Source of the DNA: Brachyhypopomus gauderio
Taxonomy: Eukaryota > Chordata > Actinopteri > Gymnotiformes > Hypopomidae
Assembly: GCF_052324685.1 (NCBI RefSeq)
Contig: NC_135228.1
Coordinates: 16,343,611 to 16,407,610, forward strand
Direction: 5' to 3'
DNA length: 64,000 nt
The notes under the pieces are model-generated. The model ran no database searches and was not told the origin of the DNA. It saw nothing but the letters and a program-made list of their open reading frames with translations. The translations under genes were made by a program, and so were the position numbers. Of this stretch, positions 1 through 11,067 are shown piece by piece (the first letter of the stretch is position 1; each line of letters starts with the position of its first letter).

Positions 1-652
1 ATGAATACTTTGGTATTACTAACTTTTTTCTCATACATATGGAATTACATGTTATGTGATCCATTTTTTTCACCTGAGCCACGCCTAAACTGGATTATCA
101 GGTTAAGACAACTCCCTTTGGAAATGTTTTCCACATATCACCTGCATTTAAACTTTACTTGAAATTTGGGAACTTTAATAACCCACCATTCAAACTTATC
201 TCAAAGACATTATTAGAATGTTTTTATTTTCAAAACCTAGTGAGAACACAAGGCCATATCAGTTGTGGTTTATTATTTCCTATTTTGACATTAAACATGA
301 AACATGATACGCTGTACAAAAAAAAATATTTATTTACAAAACCATTACTTTCTTAAGCTTAACAAAACTGAAAAGGCACATTATCTTGTTAAATCTGACA
401 TAGCACTTGTGCTTTGGCATTAAAATTCAATCATACTTTTATACCACAAACAACAAACAAGTGTAAATTTCTCATTGTGGTTCCTCATTATCCTTTGTAT
501 ACTGTGTATATATAAAACAGAAAAGAGTAACATCAGTTCTTACAATTGTCCATCAAGTCCTCATGAAGCCTGTTAAGACTGTTAGTGAGACAGTACTTCT
601 TGGACATCAGATCATAAACGTGTGAGTCCGTTCTGGAAACTCTGGGAACATC
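1..652 (-). other. 3' UTR and flank of first claudin
   Basis: AT-rich sequence directly downstream of the minus-strand claudin stop codon. A minus-strand AATAAA lies at 329-334, which would give a 3' UTR of roughly 330 bases. No other gene is visible. The exact polyadenylation point cannot be read from sequence. Confidence 0.5.
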
Positions 653-1297
653 TCAAACGTAGCCCTTGCCAGAAGGTGCGGAAGCATTGGAGCGAGTAGC
701 AGCGTTGTACTTGGCGGTGTACGCTCCCTCCTCCTTTGGTGGACAGCTACAGCAGAGCAGGCCTCCTCCGATGATCAGGAGAGCGGCAGCTCCCCAGCCG
801 ATGAACAACGAGGCCCCCAGCTCCCTCTTCTGAGCCTGGTTGACTAGGGGGTTGTAGAAGTCCTGGATGATGGTCTGGGCCGTCCAGCACACGGGAATCA
901 GACACAGCAGCCCGGAGATGATGAAGATCACACCCGCCGCCACAGCAACCTTTGCCTTGGACCTCTCGTCCTCCACACAGTTGGTGCACTTCCCTCCAGC
1001 CATGGACAGGAAGATGCCCACGATACCCACGATGATGGAAATGATGGTGAGGGCACGTGCCGCCTGGAGGTCGGAGCTGAGAGCCAGCATGGAGTCGTAG
1101 ACTTTACACTGCATCTGCCCGGTGCTCTGTACCACGCAGCTCATCCAGATGCCCTCCCATGAGGTTTGCGATGTGACAATGTTACTTCCAATGAAGGCCG
1201 TGACCCTCCACATTGGGAGAGCACACACCACAATAACGCCAATCCAGCCGATGACGCCCAGGGCAGCACCCAGCATTTGTAACCCAGCAGACACCAT
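653..1297 (-). CDS. Claudin (claudin-3/4-like), single exon, 214 aa
   Basis: Tight-junction four-pass membrane protein that seals or forms selective pores in epithelial paracellular spaces. The protein has the complete claudin signature in the first extracellular loop: W30, then G-I-W51, C54 and C64. There are four hydrophobic segments (about 7-27, 80-100, 115-137 and 160-182), a second loop with the D-F-Y-N-P-L-V motif, and a short cytoplasmic tail ending in Tyr-Val, the PDZ-binding end that docks ZO proteins. The open frame extends five codons upstream to a GTG, but the first ATG is at 1297 and gives the normal claudin N terminus (MVSAG...), so I start there. It is intronless, as is usual for this subgroup. 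It is transcribed away from two further claudins on the plus strand. Teleosts have many lineage-specific claudins, so no ortholog letter is given. Confidence 0.95.
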   Translation of the reverse strand: MVSAGLQMLGAALGVIGWIGVIVVCALPMWRVTAFIGSNIVTSQTSWEGIWMSCVVQSTGQMQCKVYDSMLALSSDLQAARALTIISIIVGIVGIFLSMAGGKCTNCVEDERSKAKVAVAAGVIFIISGLLCLIPVCWTAQTIIQDFYNPLVNQAQKRELGASLFIGWGAAALLIIGGGLLCCSCPPKEEGAYTAKYNAATRSNASAPSGKGYV

Positions 1298-1312
1298 CTT
1301 GGTTCTTTTCAC

Positions 1313-2499
1313 AGCACCTGCTTCTTCTCTTGCTGTTCAAATTGCGTCTTGCAAATGTGACACCCAGTTTGAAAGCAGATACTATAAAAGAGAAACTTCT
1401 GGGGGTGGGGTCTGTGACACAAGCAATACCTCATAACCTGCCATGCTGGTTTGGTCGTTTCATCCTGTTCCTTATAGAGGATGAGACATTTTAGAGGGTG
1501 ACTCACCATGCCTACACCTTACCTCAAACATATAACACTGTTTTGCTTCAAAACATATTTTCTATTTTACAGTTGAATTGTTCTCATCGAATTGTTTTAC
1601 AAATAAACAATTATTATATCCTAACTGTGTGGACCTTTTTACAAGGCTAAGACTTCATTCCAGATCTACAAGACAAAGGATCAGTGTAAACAGGTGAAGC
1701 CATTATTTGAAAGACTTGAATATATATGGCATGAGAAAGCAGCTTGTAGGATAAAACAATAATTTTCAGTTTGTTTACTAATGGCTTTTAACTCTGGGAC
1801 AACATTTTCCTATAAGCAACACGTGTCTTCATGAAGAAAGTATGAGCTACTTCATCTTCCACAACTTTACCCATGCTAAATAAAACACATGAAAAGTTAT
1901 AAATACTTGAAAAAAAGTTGTTAGATGTTAAAAAATAGAGTTCAAATATGGCTTTGCAGTTTAAAAAGCTGTTAAAAAGCAGTTTAAAAAGCTATCTAAA
2001 GTATCTTGAAAGAGGCAGTTGGTATTGAATGACAGTTTTTTTTAAAGGAAGGGGATGTCTGTCTTACTAAGAGTCAAACAATAGGCAATCAGATCTCTCA
2101 GAATGCGAAGAATTCTATTTTATTTATCGTCGCTGAATACAGCTCAGTGGTATTGTAATGTAAATTTGCGTAGTTCATTGAATACTTTGAGATGTTTTTA
2201 TACATTAGGCATTGAAAATCAAGCTAGTAAATAAAGTAGTAAATTGAAACTTTTTTCTGTGTTAGTTCAAACATGTGTGGAGGATTGTGGGGGAGGAACA
2301 GGTGGAAACTGGTACACACCTGAGCTGGTTGAACTAGTTTCTGAATGTGGAACAGATGAATGTTGACTCACACTGTGTCTAGGCATGACTAAATATGCAG
2401 TTTCAACCTCCAATCAAACAGGTGCCTAGGACTACATCAGAATTTACTAACAAAGAGAAAATGTACCTATTGTACTGGGCGTGGTCTTCTCATGCACTT
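1313..2499. other. Upstream flank of first claudin, no gene seen
   Basis: AT-rich intergenic DNA carrying the presumed promoter and 5' UTR of the minus-strand claudin. No convincing TATA box in the right orientation, no conserved reading frame and no mobile element that I recognise. Confidence 0.4.
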
Positions 2500-2612
2500 G
2501 TTGTTGTTGTTCAAATAATTGTACTTGATAATTGTGTGGGCCGTTCACCAGAAAGGGATCAGACACTCCAGGTATGATGAAAACCACACCCAATACCACA
2601 GCAGCATTCACA
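2500..2612 (-). pseudogene. Decayed claudin fragment
   Basis: The plus strand here resembles the antisense of the intact claudin at about 867-945. Both carry a 'gggccgt-ca' block, then a 'gga-tcagacac' block, then 'atgatgaa-a-cacaccc' followed by an 'acagca' block, in the same order and spacing. Antisense translation shows the same relation: WAVHQKGIRHS here against WAVQHTGIRHS over the real gene. The matching part covers the third membrane segment and the start of extracellular loop 2. Frame is lost and similarity fades on both sides, so this is a dead fragment in the same orientation as its neighbour, probably from a local tandem duplication. Confidence 0.6.
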
Positions 2613-5370
2613 AAGTGGGAAACCGTATAGGCAGTACACTACAAGTCTTGCCAACAAGTGCTTACGCGACCATTGTAGCCCTCACTGTTTTCTATTCTCT
2701 TCCTATTATTTTCCTATTTTCTTAGTTGTTGAGATGCTATAGAGATGCTATAGAACTGATTTAATGTCCGTTTATGCCTGAACTTTAAGTTTTCATCATT
2801 CTGATTAACTATTCTAATATAGACAATAATGCCACCAGTTTTGCCACACCAAATCAAACAGATATTTATTTCATCATGTTCCTTTATTAGTAACATAAGA
2901 CTGGATAGTCATTGGTGATTACTTGGCCGTCCATCAGACACAGCCACTATGAAAACACCTTTGCCTAGGACGTCCCAATTAGACAATAAGACAAATATCA
3001 GACAAACAAGTTACAATTACTTAACAGCAATGCATATATTAAGAGAAAATCTGATATATTTTTCTATCCGAGTCAGGATTCTTGATAATCAACTTATATT
3101 GGAACAAGAATGTTAGACTGACGCACTGAAATAATATAAGATTAAATATTGCCATATAAAGCTATGTTATATGCTCTATGTATATACAATATACAATGTA
3201 TAAACAATGCTGTTTTCTAAAACTCTTCCATGCAAAACGTTTTGATATGCAAATGATTATGAGTAATATGCAAAATGGTGTCTTTGGCGACTGCTAGCTC
3301 ATTTTTTGAGCATGCGTTATACCAGTGCCATAGGGGAGGGGCACGCAAGGCACACATTGCGGCGGGAGAGGGGCTCGAGCTGTGGTGGGGTTGAGGTTGG
3401 GATTTGGGGGTTGGGGGGCAGGAGGTGTTCGTAAATTAAAAGAAATAAAAAGCCGTCCACCTTGTCTCTTGCGATAGGGCTCCAGAATGTCGTGCTACCT
3501 CAATGGTGATATCTATTTCCCATGGAAGAGAGTTGGCAACAGGCCGACATATTCAACGGCTCCTTTGCACTACTGGCACGTTTACAAGTGACCTGATTCA
3601 TGGATGAAGTAAGGGTGTTGGGTGAAACACTAACTTATCCCAGAGAAACTTGCAGGAAATTTTGTATACATGGCAACAACACCGCTGGGAAACATCGACG
3701 CTTAATTCGTACATTGTGGGCGAGATTGGAATTTGAAGAACTTACAACTCTGAATAATTTAGTATATCCCGTTCCCCTAGCACTGGTTTAATTAAATTTA
3801 CGTTTCGTTGGAATTCTTGGCAATGAGTGTCAAAAATGAGTTTGGTCATTACAATACAATTACAAATGACGACTGCAGACTGAAAAAACTGGAAGTTTCA
3901 CACTTCCCGTACTCGAGCGCCCACATGTGACAGCAGGTGACCGACAACCATAATTTAACGTGGGAAGATCACGTCAGGAGTGAAAATCCACCTTGTACGC
4001 GGACCGTAGAACAGTCGTTGGCTACTGCATTACTCTGCCACGCTGGTTTTAACCGTTTCAGCCCAAGCAAAAGTCACACCCTGACGCTGTCAAATAGACA
4101 ATACTCTTCCGCTTTGTGCACTACCCCCTTCAGAAATGAGTTCCGTGTAACGTTCGCATACTACCTGATCAAAGACAAACAATGAAATGATTGAGTGCGC
4201 ATGCGTATAAGAAAAACGTACAAGACAAACAGTCCGTCCAAACAGAAAGTGGTTAAACAGCTTCTTTGGATGAACTGACAGAAAATATTGCTATCCGAGA
4301 GGGAAGTACACTAATCAAGCTTGATCTTATGTCACTGGCAATTACAAAACACCTAGCTTGTGTATTTGGACATGAAAAAAATAAATACATCACGAATCAA
4401 CCCTGGTTGACTTAATCGCATAGTCTGGGTTGACTTGTGGTGTATCTTCTTCACTGCAAACCGCACCGTTCAGTTTTCATCTTATACATTTTGGCTACCT
4501 ACAGTTATGCCATGAATGATGTGAATGGTGTAGTTTGGTGTAGACCTGGAGATGCATGCATAGCTGCTGCGTACACATCTCTGCTAACAGTAAGTCAGTC
4601 AATGTCTCAGACATTGGAAGGAGAGCATGTGAGGGTTCAAATCTAGGATTTACTGGCGGCAGGTTACAGCTGGATTCGGGTTAGAGCTAGGGTTTCACTC
4701 GGCAAGATGGAACAGAACAACCGTAGCTGGAACGAGGTTAGCTCTATTCTCGCCCTGTTGTTTTGGACTTTGCATACGCCAGTTTGAGTTCAGTGTAATC
4801 TTGTATTGACGTTACAATTATATTCACTCAATGAACAATGCAAACAAATGATTGCAGTTACAATTCAATGTTTTATCAAGCAATTAAGACAAATTTGTAA
4901 TAGTGGACATGAATGTTATCAGTTTGTATATTTGTAACTGGTTTATAGTTTAAAAAGGTGGAGAAATGATCAGAGATGAAAGGATAACATCAAAATAAGA
5001 ATTTTCTTTTTTTGTCAGAAAATATTTACTTTTTGTTTACAGTTTGTGTAGGTTTACTGGATAAAATAAGTTTTGCTGTCTCATTGTTAGTGATATACCA
5101 TGTATTTTATATCATTACTTTATCAGTTAAAAACATTCAAGCTCAGTTATACATTAGTACATTTATCATGTAATTCTGAAAGGCTTATTGCATTTTAAAA
5201 ATTATCTTGAATCCCTTCATATATATCCACTCATATATAGTCTACATTAAATTCTTTAATCTATGTTTTCATCTGATTTGTCCTCTGTGGCATCATATAA
5301 AAAAATCATAAGTCACGTGAAACACATAAACCACAGATATCATACTATAGATAATCCTCTACTGCATGGT
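2613..5370. other. Intergenic, no gene recognised
   Basis: Mostly AT-rich. A G-rich patch lies near 3340-3420 and a more GC-balanced stretch near 3900-4200. The short open frames here have no recognisable domains and no splice-site support, so I treat them as chance frames. Confidence 0.35.
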
Positions 5371-5386
5371 GTTGCCATATGGCAAC
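5371..5386. repeat. 16-bp perfect palindrome, copy 1
   Basis: GTTGCCATATGGCAAC, a perfect inverted repeat. The same word is at 7950-7965 and a one-base variant at 5714-5729. The half-sites GTTGCC/GGCAAC resemble RFX X-box halves, though the 4-base spacer is longer than the usual 0-3. It could equally be the end of a small inverted-repeat transposon. Confidence 0.5.
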
Positions 5387-5713
5387 ATACCATTTCTTTG
5401 CAACTTCCTGATGTTTAAAATAAACTTGAATACTGATTGGCTTGTACATAGAAGGTGGGCATTGTTTGAACAAATTATATACTTGGACAACATCATATGA
5501 CATTTATTCCTTCCAAAATCATACTCTTTCCCACGCTGTACTGAGGTCACCTGAAGAAGAGCTACTCAATCTACAACGATTTTGCCAATTTTTTTGTCCA
5601 TTTACAGCATTTAAGAAAATACTGAAAGATCATGTGGTAAGTTATGACTTAATTTTATTGGAACAAGGTTTACATGATGGTAATATTGTCTTTTTATTCA
5701 ATAAATTAGGTGC

Positions 5714-5729
5714 GTTGCCAAATGGCAAC
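5714..5729. repeat. 16-bp near-perfect palindrome, copy 2
   Basis: GTTGCCAAATGGCAAC, one base different from the copies at 5371 and 7950. It lies 343 bases from copy 1, so the pair could bracket a small element, but no target-site duplication is obvious. Confidence 0.45.
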
Positions 5730-5899
5730 ATTACCCAACAAAGGAACTACATAGTCAGTGGAGCCAGACATACACATAGATGGTGAAGGAATAGACAGAC
5801 ATGTTTACAGATATGTTTTTTTTTAACTATATGCTTATTATTTTGTGTACCCTTTTAAAAAGGGTCTAAGTGAATTCCAGCATGGAACTGTAATAGGAT

Positions 5900-6471
5900 C
5901 AAATCAAATCAAATCAAATTTATTTGTATAGCGCTTTTCACAACACATGTTGTGACAAAGCAGCTTTACAAGATTTACAAGGTTAACAATCGTATGGGTC
6001 CAAATCCCTAATGAGCAAGCCAAAGGCGACAGTGGCAAGGAAAAACTCCCTATGATGGTGGGGAATAGGAAGAAACCTCGGGAGGACCAAGACTCAAAAG
6101 GGAACCCATCCTCCATTGAGCGGCCCGTTAACATACAAATTATACAGACGAATACACAAGTCACACACAAATCACACAATCAGACTACGTATAAGGTAAC
6201 TAGAATGAAAATTCTGTGTGTTGATATTGTCAATGTAAATGTCTTGTGATGAATGCCAGGTTTTCATTCCGTTTCAGAGCAGTGATATTGGTATTGTAGG
6301 CTGCAGTGTTACTCCCCAGCTAAACCTCGGAGAAGAAAGATATGTGATGTGGTAAATATGTAGCAGATTAATCAAAGGCCAAAGTAAATAGATAAGTCTT
6401 TAGATGAGATTTAAACATCGAGACCGTGTCTGAGTCCCGAATAAAGGCAGGAAGATTATTCCACAGTTTGT
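5900..6471 (-). mobile_element. 5'-truncated LINE inserted in Tc1
   Basis: Minus-strand 3' end of a non-LTR retrotransposon. The last 34 codons of its reverse-transcriptase ORF are open at 6471-6368 (HKLWNNLPAFIRDSDTVSMF, then KSHLKTYLFTLAFD and stop), a typical fish LINE C terminus. About 470 bases of 3' UTR follow, then a pentamer tail (caaat repeated on +) at 5900-5920 next to the common 'tatttgtatagcgcttttcacaaca' end. It interrupts the Tc1 reading sequence. The 4-base GGAT occurs on both sides (5896-5899 and 6472-6475) as the target-site duplication, and joining the flanks restores continuous Tc1 similarity. Confidence 0.85.
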
Positions 6472-7341
6472 GGATGCCACCTGTGCAAAAATTCCAGTCA
6501 TGTATTTCCTCGCTCCTAAATATTCCATAGTCAACTGTCAGCTGTATTATAAGAAAATGGAAATGTTTTGGAACGACAGAAACTTTATTTACCACGTAAA
6601 CTGATGGAGAGGGGTCAGTGGATACTGAAGCGCATAATGCAAAGAGGTCGCCAACTTTCTGCAGAGTCAGTCACTACAGACATCCAAACTTCATGTGACC
6701 TTCAGATTAGATCAAGAACAGTGCGCAGAGAGCTTCATGGAATGGGTTTCCATGGTCGAGCAGCTGCATCCAAGCCATACATCACCAAGTGCAATGCAAA
6801 GTGTTAGATGCAGTGGGGTAAAGCACGCCACCACTGGACTCTAGAGCAGTGGAGGCGCATTGTCTGGAGTGACGAATCACACTTCTCCATCTGGCAATCT
6901 GATGGACAAGTCTGGATTTGGCGGTACTTGTCTGACTGCATTGTGTGAAGTGTAAAGTTAGCTGGTTTCATGGTGTGGGACATTTTGGACAATTCCATGC
7001 TACCAACTTTGTGGGAACAGTTTGGAGCTGGCCCCTTCCTCTTCCAACATGACTGTGCACCAGTGTACAAATCAAGATCCATAAATACATGGATTGTAGA
7101 GTCTGGTGTAGATGAACTTGACTGGCCTGCACAGAGTCCTGATCTCAACCCGATAGAACACCTTTGGGATGAATTAGAGCGGAGACTGAGAGCCAGACCT
7201 TCTCGTCCAACATCAGTATGTGACCTAACAAATGCGTTTCTGGAAGAATGGTCAAAAATCCCCATAAACACACTCCTAAACCTTGTGGACAGCCTTTCCA
7301 GAAGTGTTGAAGCTGTTCTAGCTGCAAATGATGGACCAACG

Positions 7342-7645
7342 GGGCAGTCATGGCCTGGCGGTTAGGGAACTGGACTTGTGACCGGAGGGTCGTGGGTTCG
7401 ATTCCCAGACAGGCCATGACTGAGGTGTCCTTGAGCAAGGCACCTAACCCCAACTGCTCCCCGGGCGCCGGGCTAGGGCTGCCCACCGCTCTGGGCACGT
7501 GTGATCCACAGCCCCCTAGTAATCACTAGTGTGTGTGTGTGTTCTGACTGCACAGATGGGTTAAAAGCGGAGGACAAATTTCGATTGGGGTGTAAAAATC
7601 ACAATTGACAAAATATGGCACATTTACATTTTTTTTTTTTTTTTA
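7342..7645 (+). mobile_element. tRNA-derived SINE inserted in Tc1 3' end
   Basis: Head with RNA polymerase III promoter boxes: an A-box-like TGGCGGTTAGG at 7356-7366 and a B box GGTTCGATTCCC at 7395-7406. A conserved body with gagcaaggcacctaacccc, a short GT run and an A/T-rich tail ending in a T tract follow. The five bases CAACG occur at 7337-7341 and 7646-7650 as target-site duplication. The flanking Tc1 3' sequence resumes at once (...catattgaaccctatgg). It is a SINE and not a tRNA gene. Confidence 0.85.
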
Positions 7646-7949
7646 CAACGTCATATTGAACCCTATGGTTAGGAATGAGATGTCACTAAAACTCATATGT
7701 GAGTCAAGAAAGGTGTGCGAATACTTTTGGCAATATAGTGTATGTATGCACACATATGGATATGCTTTCATTGCTCCTTCTTGGTATATTTTCAATAAGA
7801 TAAATCAGCTTTTGTTAATGTTTTTTGTTCTTTAACTGTTTATTTCTCACTCATTAATGAATTGTAACATTTTCCAGTGAACAAAACTAATTAAATTCAT
7901 ATATGAAAGTTCTATGATCTGTATGATCTTGTTACCATTGTTGCACAAT

Positions 7950-7965
7950 GTTGCCATATGGCAAC
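7950..7965. repeat. 16-bp perfect palindrome, copy 3
   Basis: Exact copy of the palindrome at 5371-5386, located about 800 bases upstream of the second claudin. See the related finding. Confidence 0.5.
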
Positions 7966-8767
7966 GTATCAAAACATCCCTCTTTAAAATAATAGTTCTA
8001 AAAAAAACTTTTAATATGTAAATATAAGTTCATTTTAAGTGATTAAAACACTGTACCATTTTTTTACATGTTGGTGTAATAATGTGTGTAGTAGAGGGAA
8101 AACAAGTTTTTACTCAATACCTACATACAGACCTAATATAAAACATTAACATATAACATAAAATTTTCTGTTTAATTTGCAATGCCCCAAAGGTACATGC
8201 TAAGTGAATTGAGCTTGGCAGTGTTTATACATTGGAAGGGCTGCTGTCAGTAATTTACCATAATAAGTCTTGTTTTTCAAACCCATCATAATCCATTCTG
8301 TCAGGTAACCATTAACAGCATTTAACAGGGCCAGCCTTGTCATTTCATTATCCTTCAGTTAGTTTCAAGAAACAAGCCTTCGTTAAAATTGTACAAAAAA
8401 AAGTTGACTGAGAGATCAGCCTTGCAGAAGGGCAGCCAATACCAGAACTGTACCTTATCATCTGATAACAGATTGTAGGAAGGTCAGCCTTCATTTCTTT
8501 AAACATTATAAAGATTACAGAGGGCAGATCCACTGAGGCAGAACACACCACCTCATTTTAGACACGCCATGACGGTGATTCAGTGCATGCTACCATACGC
8601 TCTTCAATACTCACCAGCACAATTCTTAATTCACTAGATTTCTGAGGCTCTTTTGAGACTTTGTGATTTTTCCTTGTCTTCTTTTTTTTCTAAATATTTT
8701 TCCTAGCTCATTGAAGAGTAGATAAGTGTGATCAGAGTTAAAACCTTACACGAAATATACAGAAGGT
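7966..8767. other. Upstream flank of second claudin
   Basis: AT-rich DNA holding the presumed promoter and 5' UTR of the claudin at 8768. No clear TATA box close to the start codon and no other gene seen. Confidence 0.35.
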
Positions 8768-9433
8768 ATGGCGGCACTAGGTCTTGAGATAGTGGGAATA
8801 ACCCTCTCGGCTATAGGCTTGATTCTCAGCATCGTGTGCTGTGCCCTTCCCATGTGGAGGGTGACTGCATTCATCGGAACAAACATCATCACAGCTCAGG
8901 TCTTCTGGGAGGGCATCTGGATGAGCTGCGTGGTGCAGAGCACTGGACAGATGCAGTGTAAGGTCTACGACTCCATGCTGGCTCTCCCACAGGACCTGCA
9001 GGCAGCTCGAGCTCTCACGGTAGTCTCCATTACCCTGGGTGTCTTGGCACTCCTCGTCTCAGTGGTGGGTGCCAAGTGCACCAACTGCATTGAGGATGAG
9101 GGGAGCAAAGCGCATGTGATGATTGCGTCTGGGATCACCTTCATCACTGCTGCCATCACCCAACTTGTTCCAGTCTCCTGGTCGGCCAACTCCGTAGTTT
9201 TGGAATTCTATAATCCGGTTGTGCCAGAGTCCCAGAAGATGGAGATCGGTGCCTCACTGTACCTGGGCTGGGCTGCTGCAGTCATGCTCCTGGTAGGAGG
9301 CTCCATTTTGTGCTGCAGTTGTCCACCTAAAGAAAGGGAAATTAAGTATGTTCCTCCAAACCGCATGACTTATTCTTATTCAGCCCACCGCTCAGTGGCT
9401 CCCAGCTCATACAGCAGGAAAGACTACGTTTGA
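8768..9433 (+). CDS. Claudin (claudin-3/4-like), single exon, 221 aa
   Basis: Intact intronless claudin. Signature residues W30, W51, C54 and C64 are present in loop 1, in the same register as the minus-strand neighbour, with the identical stretch [19 protein letters not shown]. There are four membrane segments; loop 2 reads E-F-Y-N-P-V-V-P-E. The cytoplasmic tail is longer and richer in Tyr, Ser and Arg than in the other two (R-M-T-Y-S-Y-S... to K-D-Y-V) and ends in the PDZ-binding Tyr-Val. The start is the first ATG of the frame and gives the normal N terminus. It lies tandem with the claudin at 11068, same strand, 1.6 kb apart. Confidence 0.95.
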   Translation: MAALGLEIVGITLSAIGLILSIVCCALPMWRVTAFIGTNIITAQVFWEGIWMSCVVQSTGQMQCKVYDSMLALPQDLQAARALTVVSITLGVLALLVSVVGAKCTNCIEDEGSKAHVMIASGITFITAAITQLVPVSWSANSVVLEFYNPVVPESQKMEIGASLYLGWAAAVMLLVGGSILCCSCPPKEREIKYVPPNRMTYSYSAHRSVAPSSYSRKDYV

Positions 9434-10914
9434 GAACATCACAACTGCATTATAACAATATTCAGGATACTTTGCCTGCTGTCTTGCGCAAAGACAAATA
9501 ACTATGTGAGTTAAAGAGACCCAAGCTGGAAGTATTTTACTGGCAGTGTGGTTATTATATTACTTTCATATATATATAGCCTATATATATTTATAGATAC
9601 CTTTATTATATAACTTCGTGAAGGATGCTATAAAATGAATACTTATTTGTATTTTTATGACATTCTATTAATATAGTTTTAAAAGTTTTTAAAATACAGC
9701 AAATGCCTCTGGACAAATGATCAAAGTGTAGGTCAGTAGTAGAATTAAGCTTTGGCATTTGTAAATGTGTTGACTCTCATATGTGTATATATCAAACTGA
9801 AGGCATACAAGACATTTTGATAGTTTTGTTAGCTTTGTTGGACTAGCTTGATAATGCAGATGCATCATTATTACTGTGATATAATGTAAAACAAAATTTC
9901 TAATATTTTAAACATTATTATTCATTTATAAAATTATTTAAATTACAATCAAGAAAATGTAGATAAATTAAATAATACAGTATGTGAAAGAGATGGCTGA
10001 ATGCTTATGATGTTCTTAGGCACCTGTTAGCCTAAGCCTCTAATCTAGTCCAGGTAAACTCATTATGATGAGTTTGAAAACATGATATGACAAATTCAAA
10101 TAGATGCATTTCTTAAAAAATCACAGCTTGCCTGAAGACCAGTTAGGTGTTCACACTACTGGAACAAAGATGTTGGGGTGTAACATGAAAATTCAACATT
10201 TAGAGATTATTGAAATATAGATAATCTATTTTTAAATATCTGTTGTTGGCATTTGTCATGTAAGGTATTGTTGATATTTATTTTCAAGTCCTAACTCCAT
10301 ATTGATTTTGTATAAAGTCATAATAAGAGAACTGGACATTATTTATCAAACATATCTTTGTGTATAAATAATATTAATCAATAGAGAGTGTGCAGTGTGA
10401 TACTTGATCTGTGTTTGTGTTACATGCTTTTCGGTACTGATTGTGTCTTAACACTTGTGCAGCACTTAAGTATCAGTGTAAGCTTTCCCACCCCTGTGTA
10501 TTTAAACTGGTTTTAACCTATTTTTAATATAATCTTACATAACATATTTTTTCCACAACAACTCTTTTTCCAAGAAATGATTGGTTTATCTCCAACCAAT
10601 CATCTTTGTTCACACCCACACACCCATATCGAAACTTAATATTTTCTTTATTCTCATTTTTTCTCATAATATTACACCTTGACACACCAGTTACCAGTTC
10701 ATTTGGTTTAGAATGTACCTTTCCTTCCCAGTCTCTTTGTCTTTGTCCAAGATCAACAGCAGTGGTCAGACTGCCCATTGTGTTGTCTTACCGCAGGGCT
10801 GCTCACGGGGGCGGGTGTTATGTTGTATAGGACACCTGCAGACTTCTGCCCTTCTGTTTCATGATGTCATGTGAAGGGCCTCCTCCCTCTCCTCCCTCAC
10901 CTGTTGCATGGGGA
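9434..10914. other. Between second and third claudin
   Basis: 3' UTR of the upstream claudin merging into the promoter region of the next. AT-rich, no additional gene. A pyrimidine-rich stretch (cctcctccctctcctccctcacc) lies at about 10880-10902, just before the TATA box. Confidence 0.4.
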
Positions 10915-10922
10915 ATATAAAG
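10915..10922 (+). promoter_or_regulatory. TATA box of third claudin
   Basis: ATATAAAG in a GC-richer context about 150 bases upstream of the ATG at 11068, so transcription should begin near 10945-10950. The tract ending in tttttttag at 11046 looks like a splice acceptor, so a small 5' UTR intron is possible but unproven. Confidence 0.6.
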
Positions 10923-11067
10923 GGAGCTTGTTTCCACAGTAGCATTACCACATCATACAGCCACTTAGAGAGTGCGTATAGCTTCTGGCAAAATAGAAAA
11001 CGTTTTATATAGAGATTCTAACTTGTCAGCATTGTTGTTTTTTTAGACAAACCTATAAGGAGGCATC

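Larger units (their letters stand above)
5866..7742 (+). mobile_element. Tc1/mariner transposon remnant, broken
   Basis: Degenerate Tc1-family DNA transposon. The transposase reads in order: an N-terminal piece before 5899 (LSEFQHGTVIG); after a LINE insertion, the helix-turn-helix region from 6476; LMERGQWILKRIMQRGRQLSAES at about 6600-6670; RTVRRELHGMGFHGRAAASKPYI; the catalytic region WTLEQWRRIVWSDESHFS (DDE first Asp) near 6835; then WPAQSPDLNPIEHLWDELE (last acidic residue) near 7125-7180. It is dead: stop codons lie at 6804 (TAG) and near 6946 (TGA), and a block between M-V-W and DILDNSM (about 6980) appears deleted. The right end at 7713-7742 (...atacttttggcaatatagtgta) looks like the Tc1 terminal repeat. 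No matching left terminal repeat was found upstream. Confidence 0.9.

Noticed and set aside
1298-1312. Upstream GTG start for the first claudin
   Set aside because: Eukaryotic initiation at GTG is rare, and the ATG at 1297 gives the standard claudin N terminus.
747-1436. Open frames of 77-104 codons antisense or shifted over the first claudin
   Set aside because: They mirror conserved claudin codons; similar shadow frames occur over the other two claudins.
7395-7406. tRNA gene at the GGTTCGATTCCC box (also 55166-55177)
   Set aside because: No complete cloverleaf can be formed, and SINE bodies and tails follow, with a target-site duplication seen for the first.
8348-8551. Second claudin relic on the minus strand
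   Set aside because: A short stretch loosely resembles claudin loop-1 codons (gtggtgtgttct, cagatg), but the match is too weak and scattered to separate from chance.
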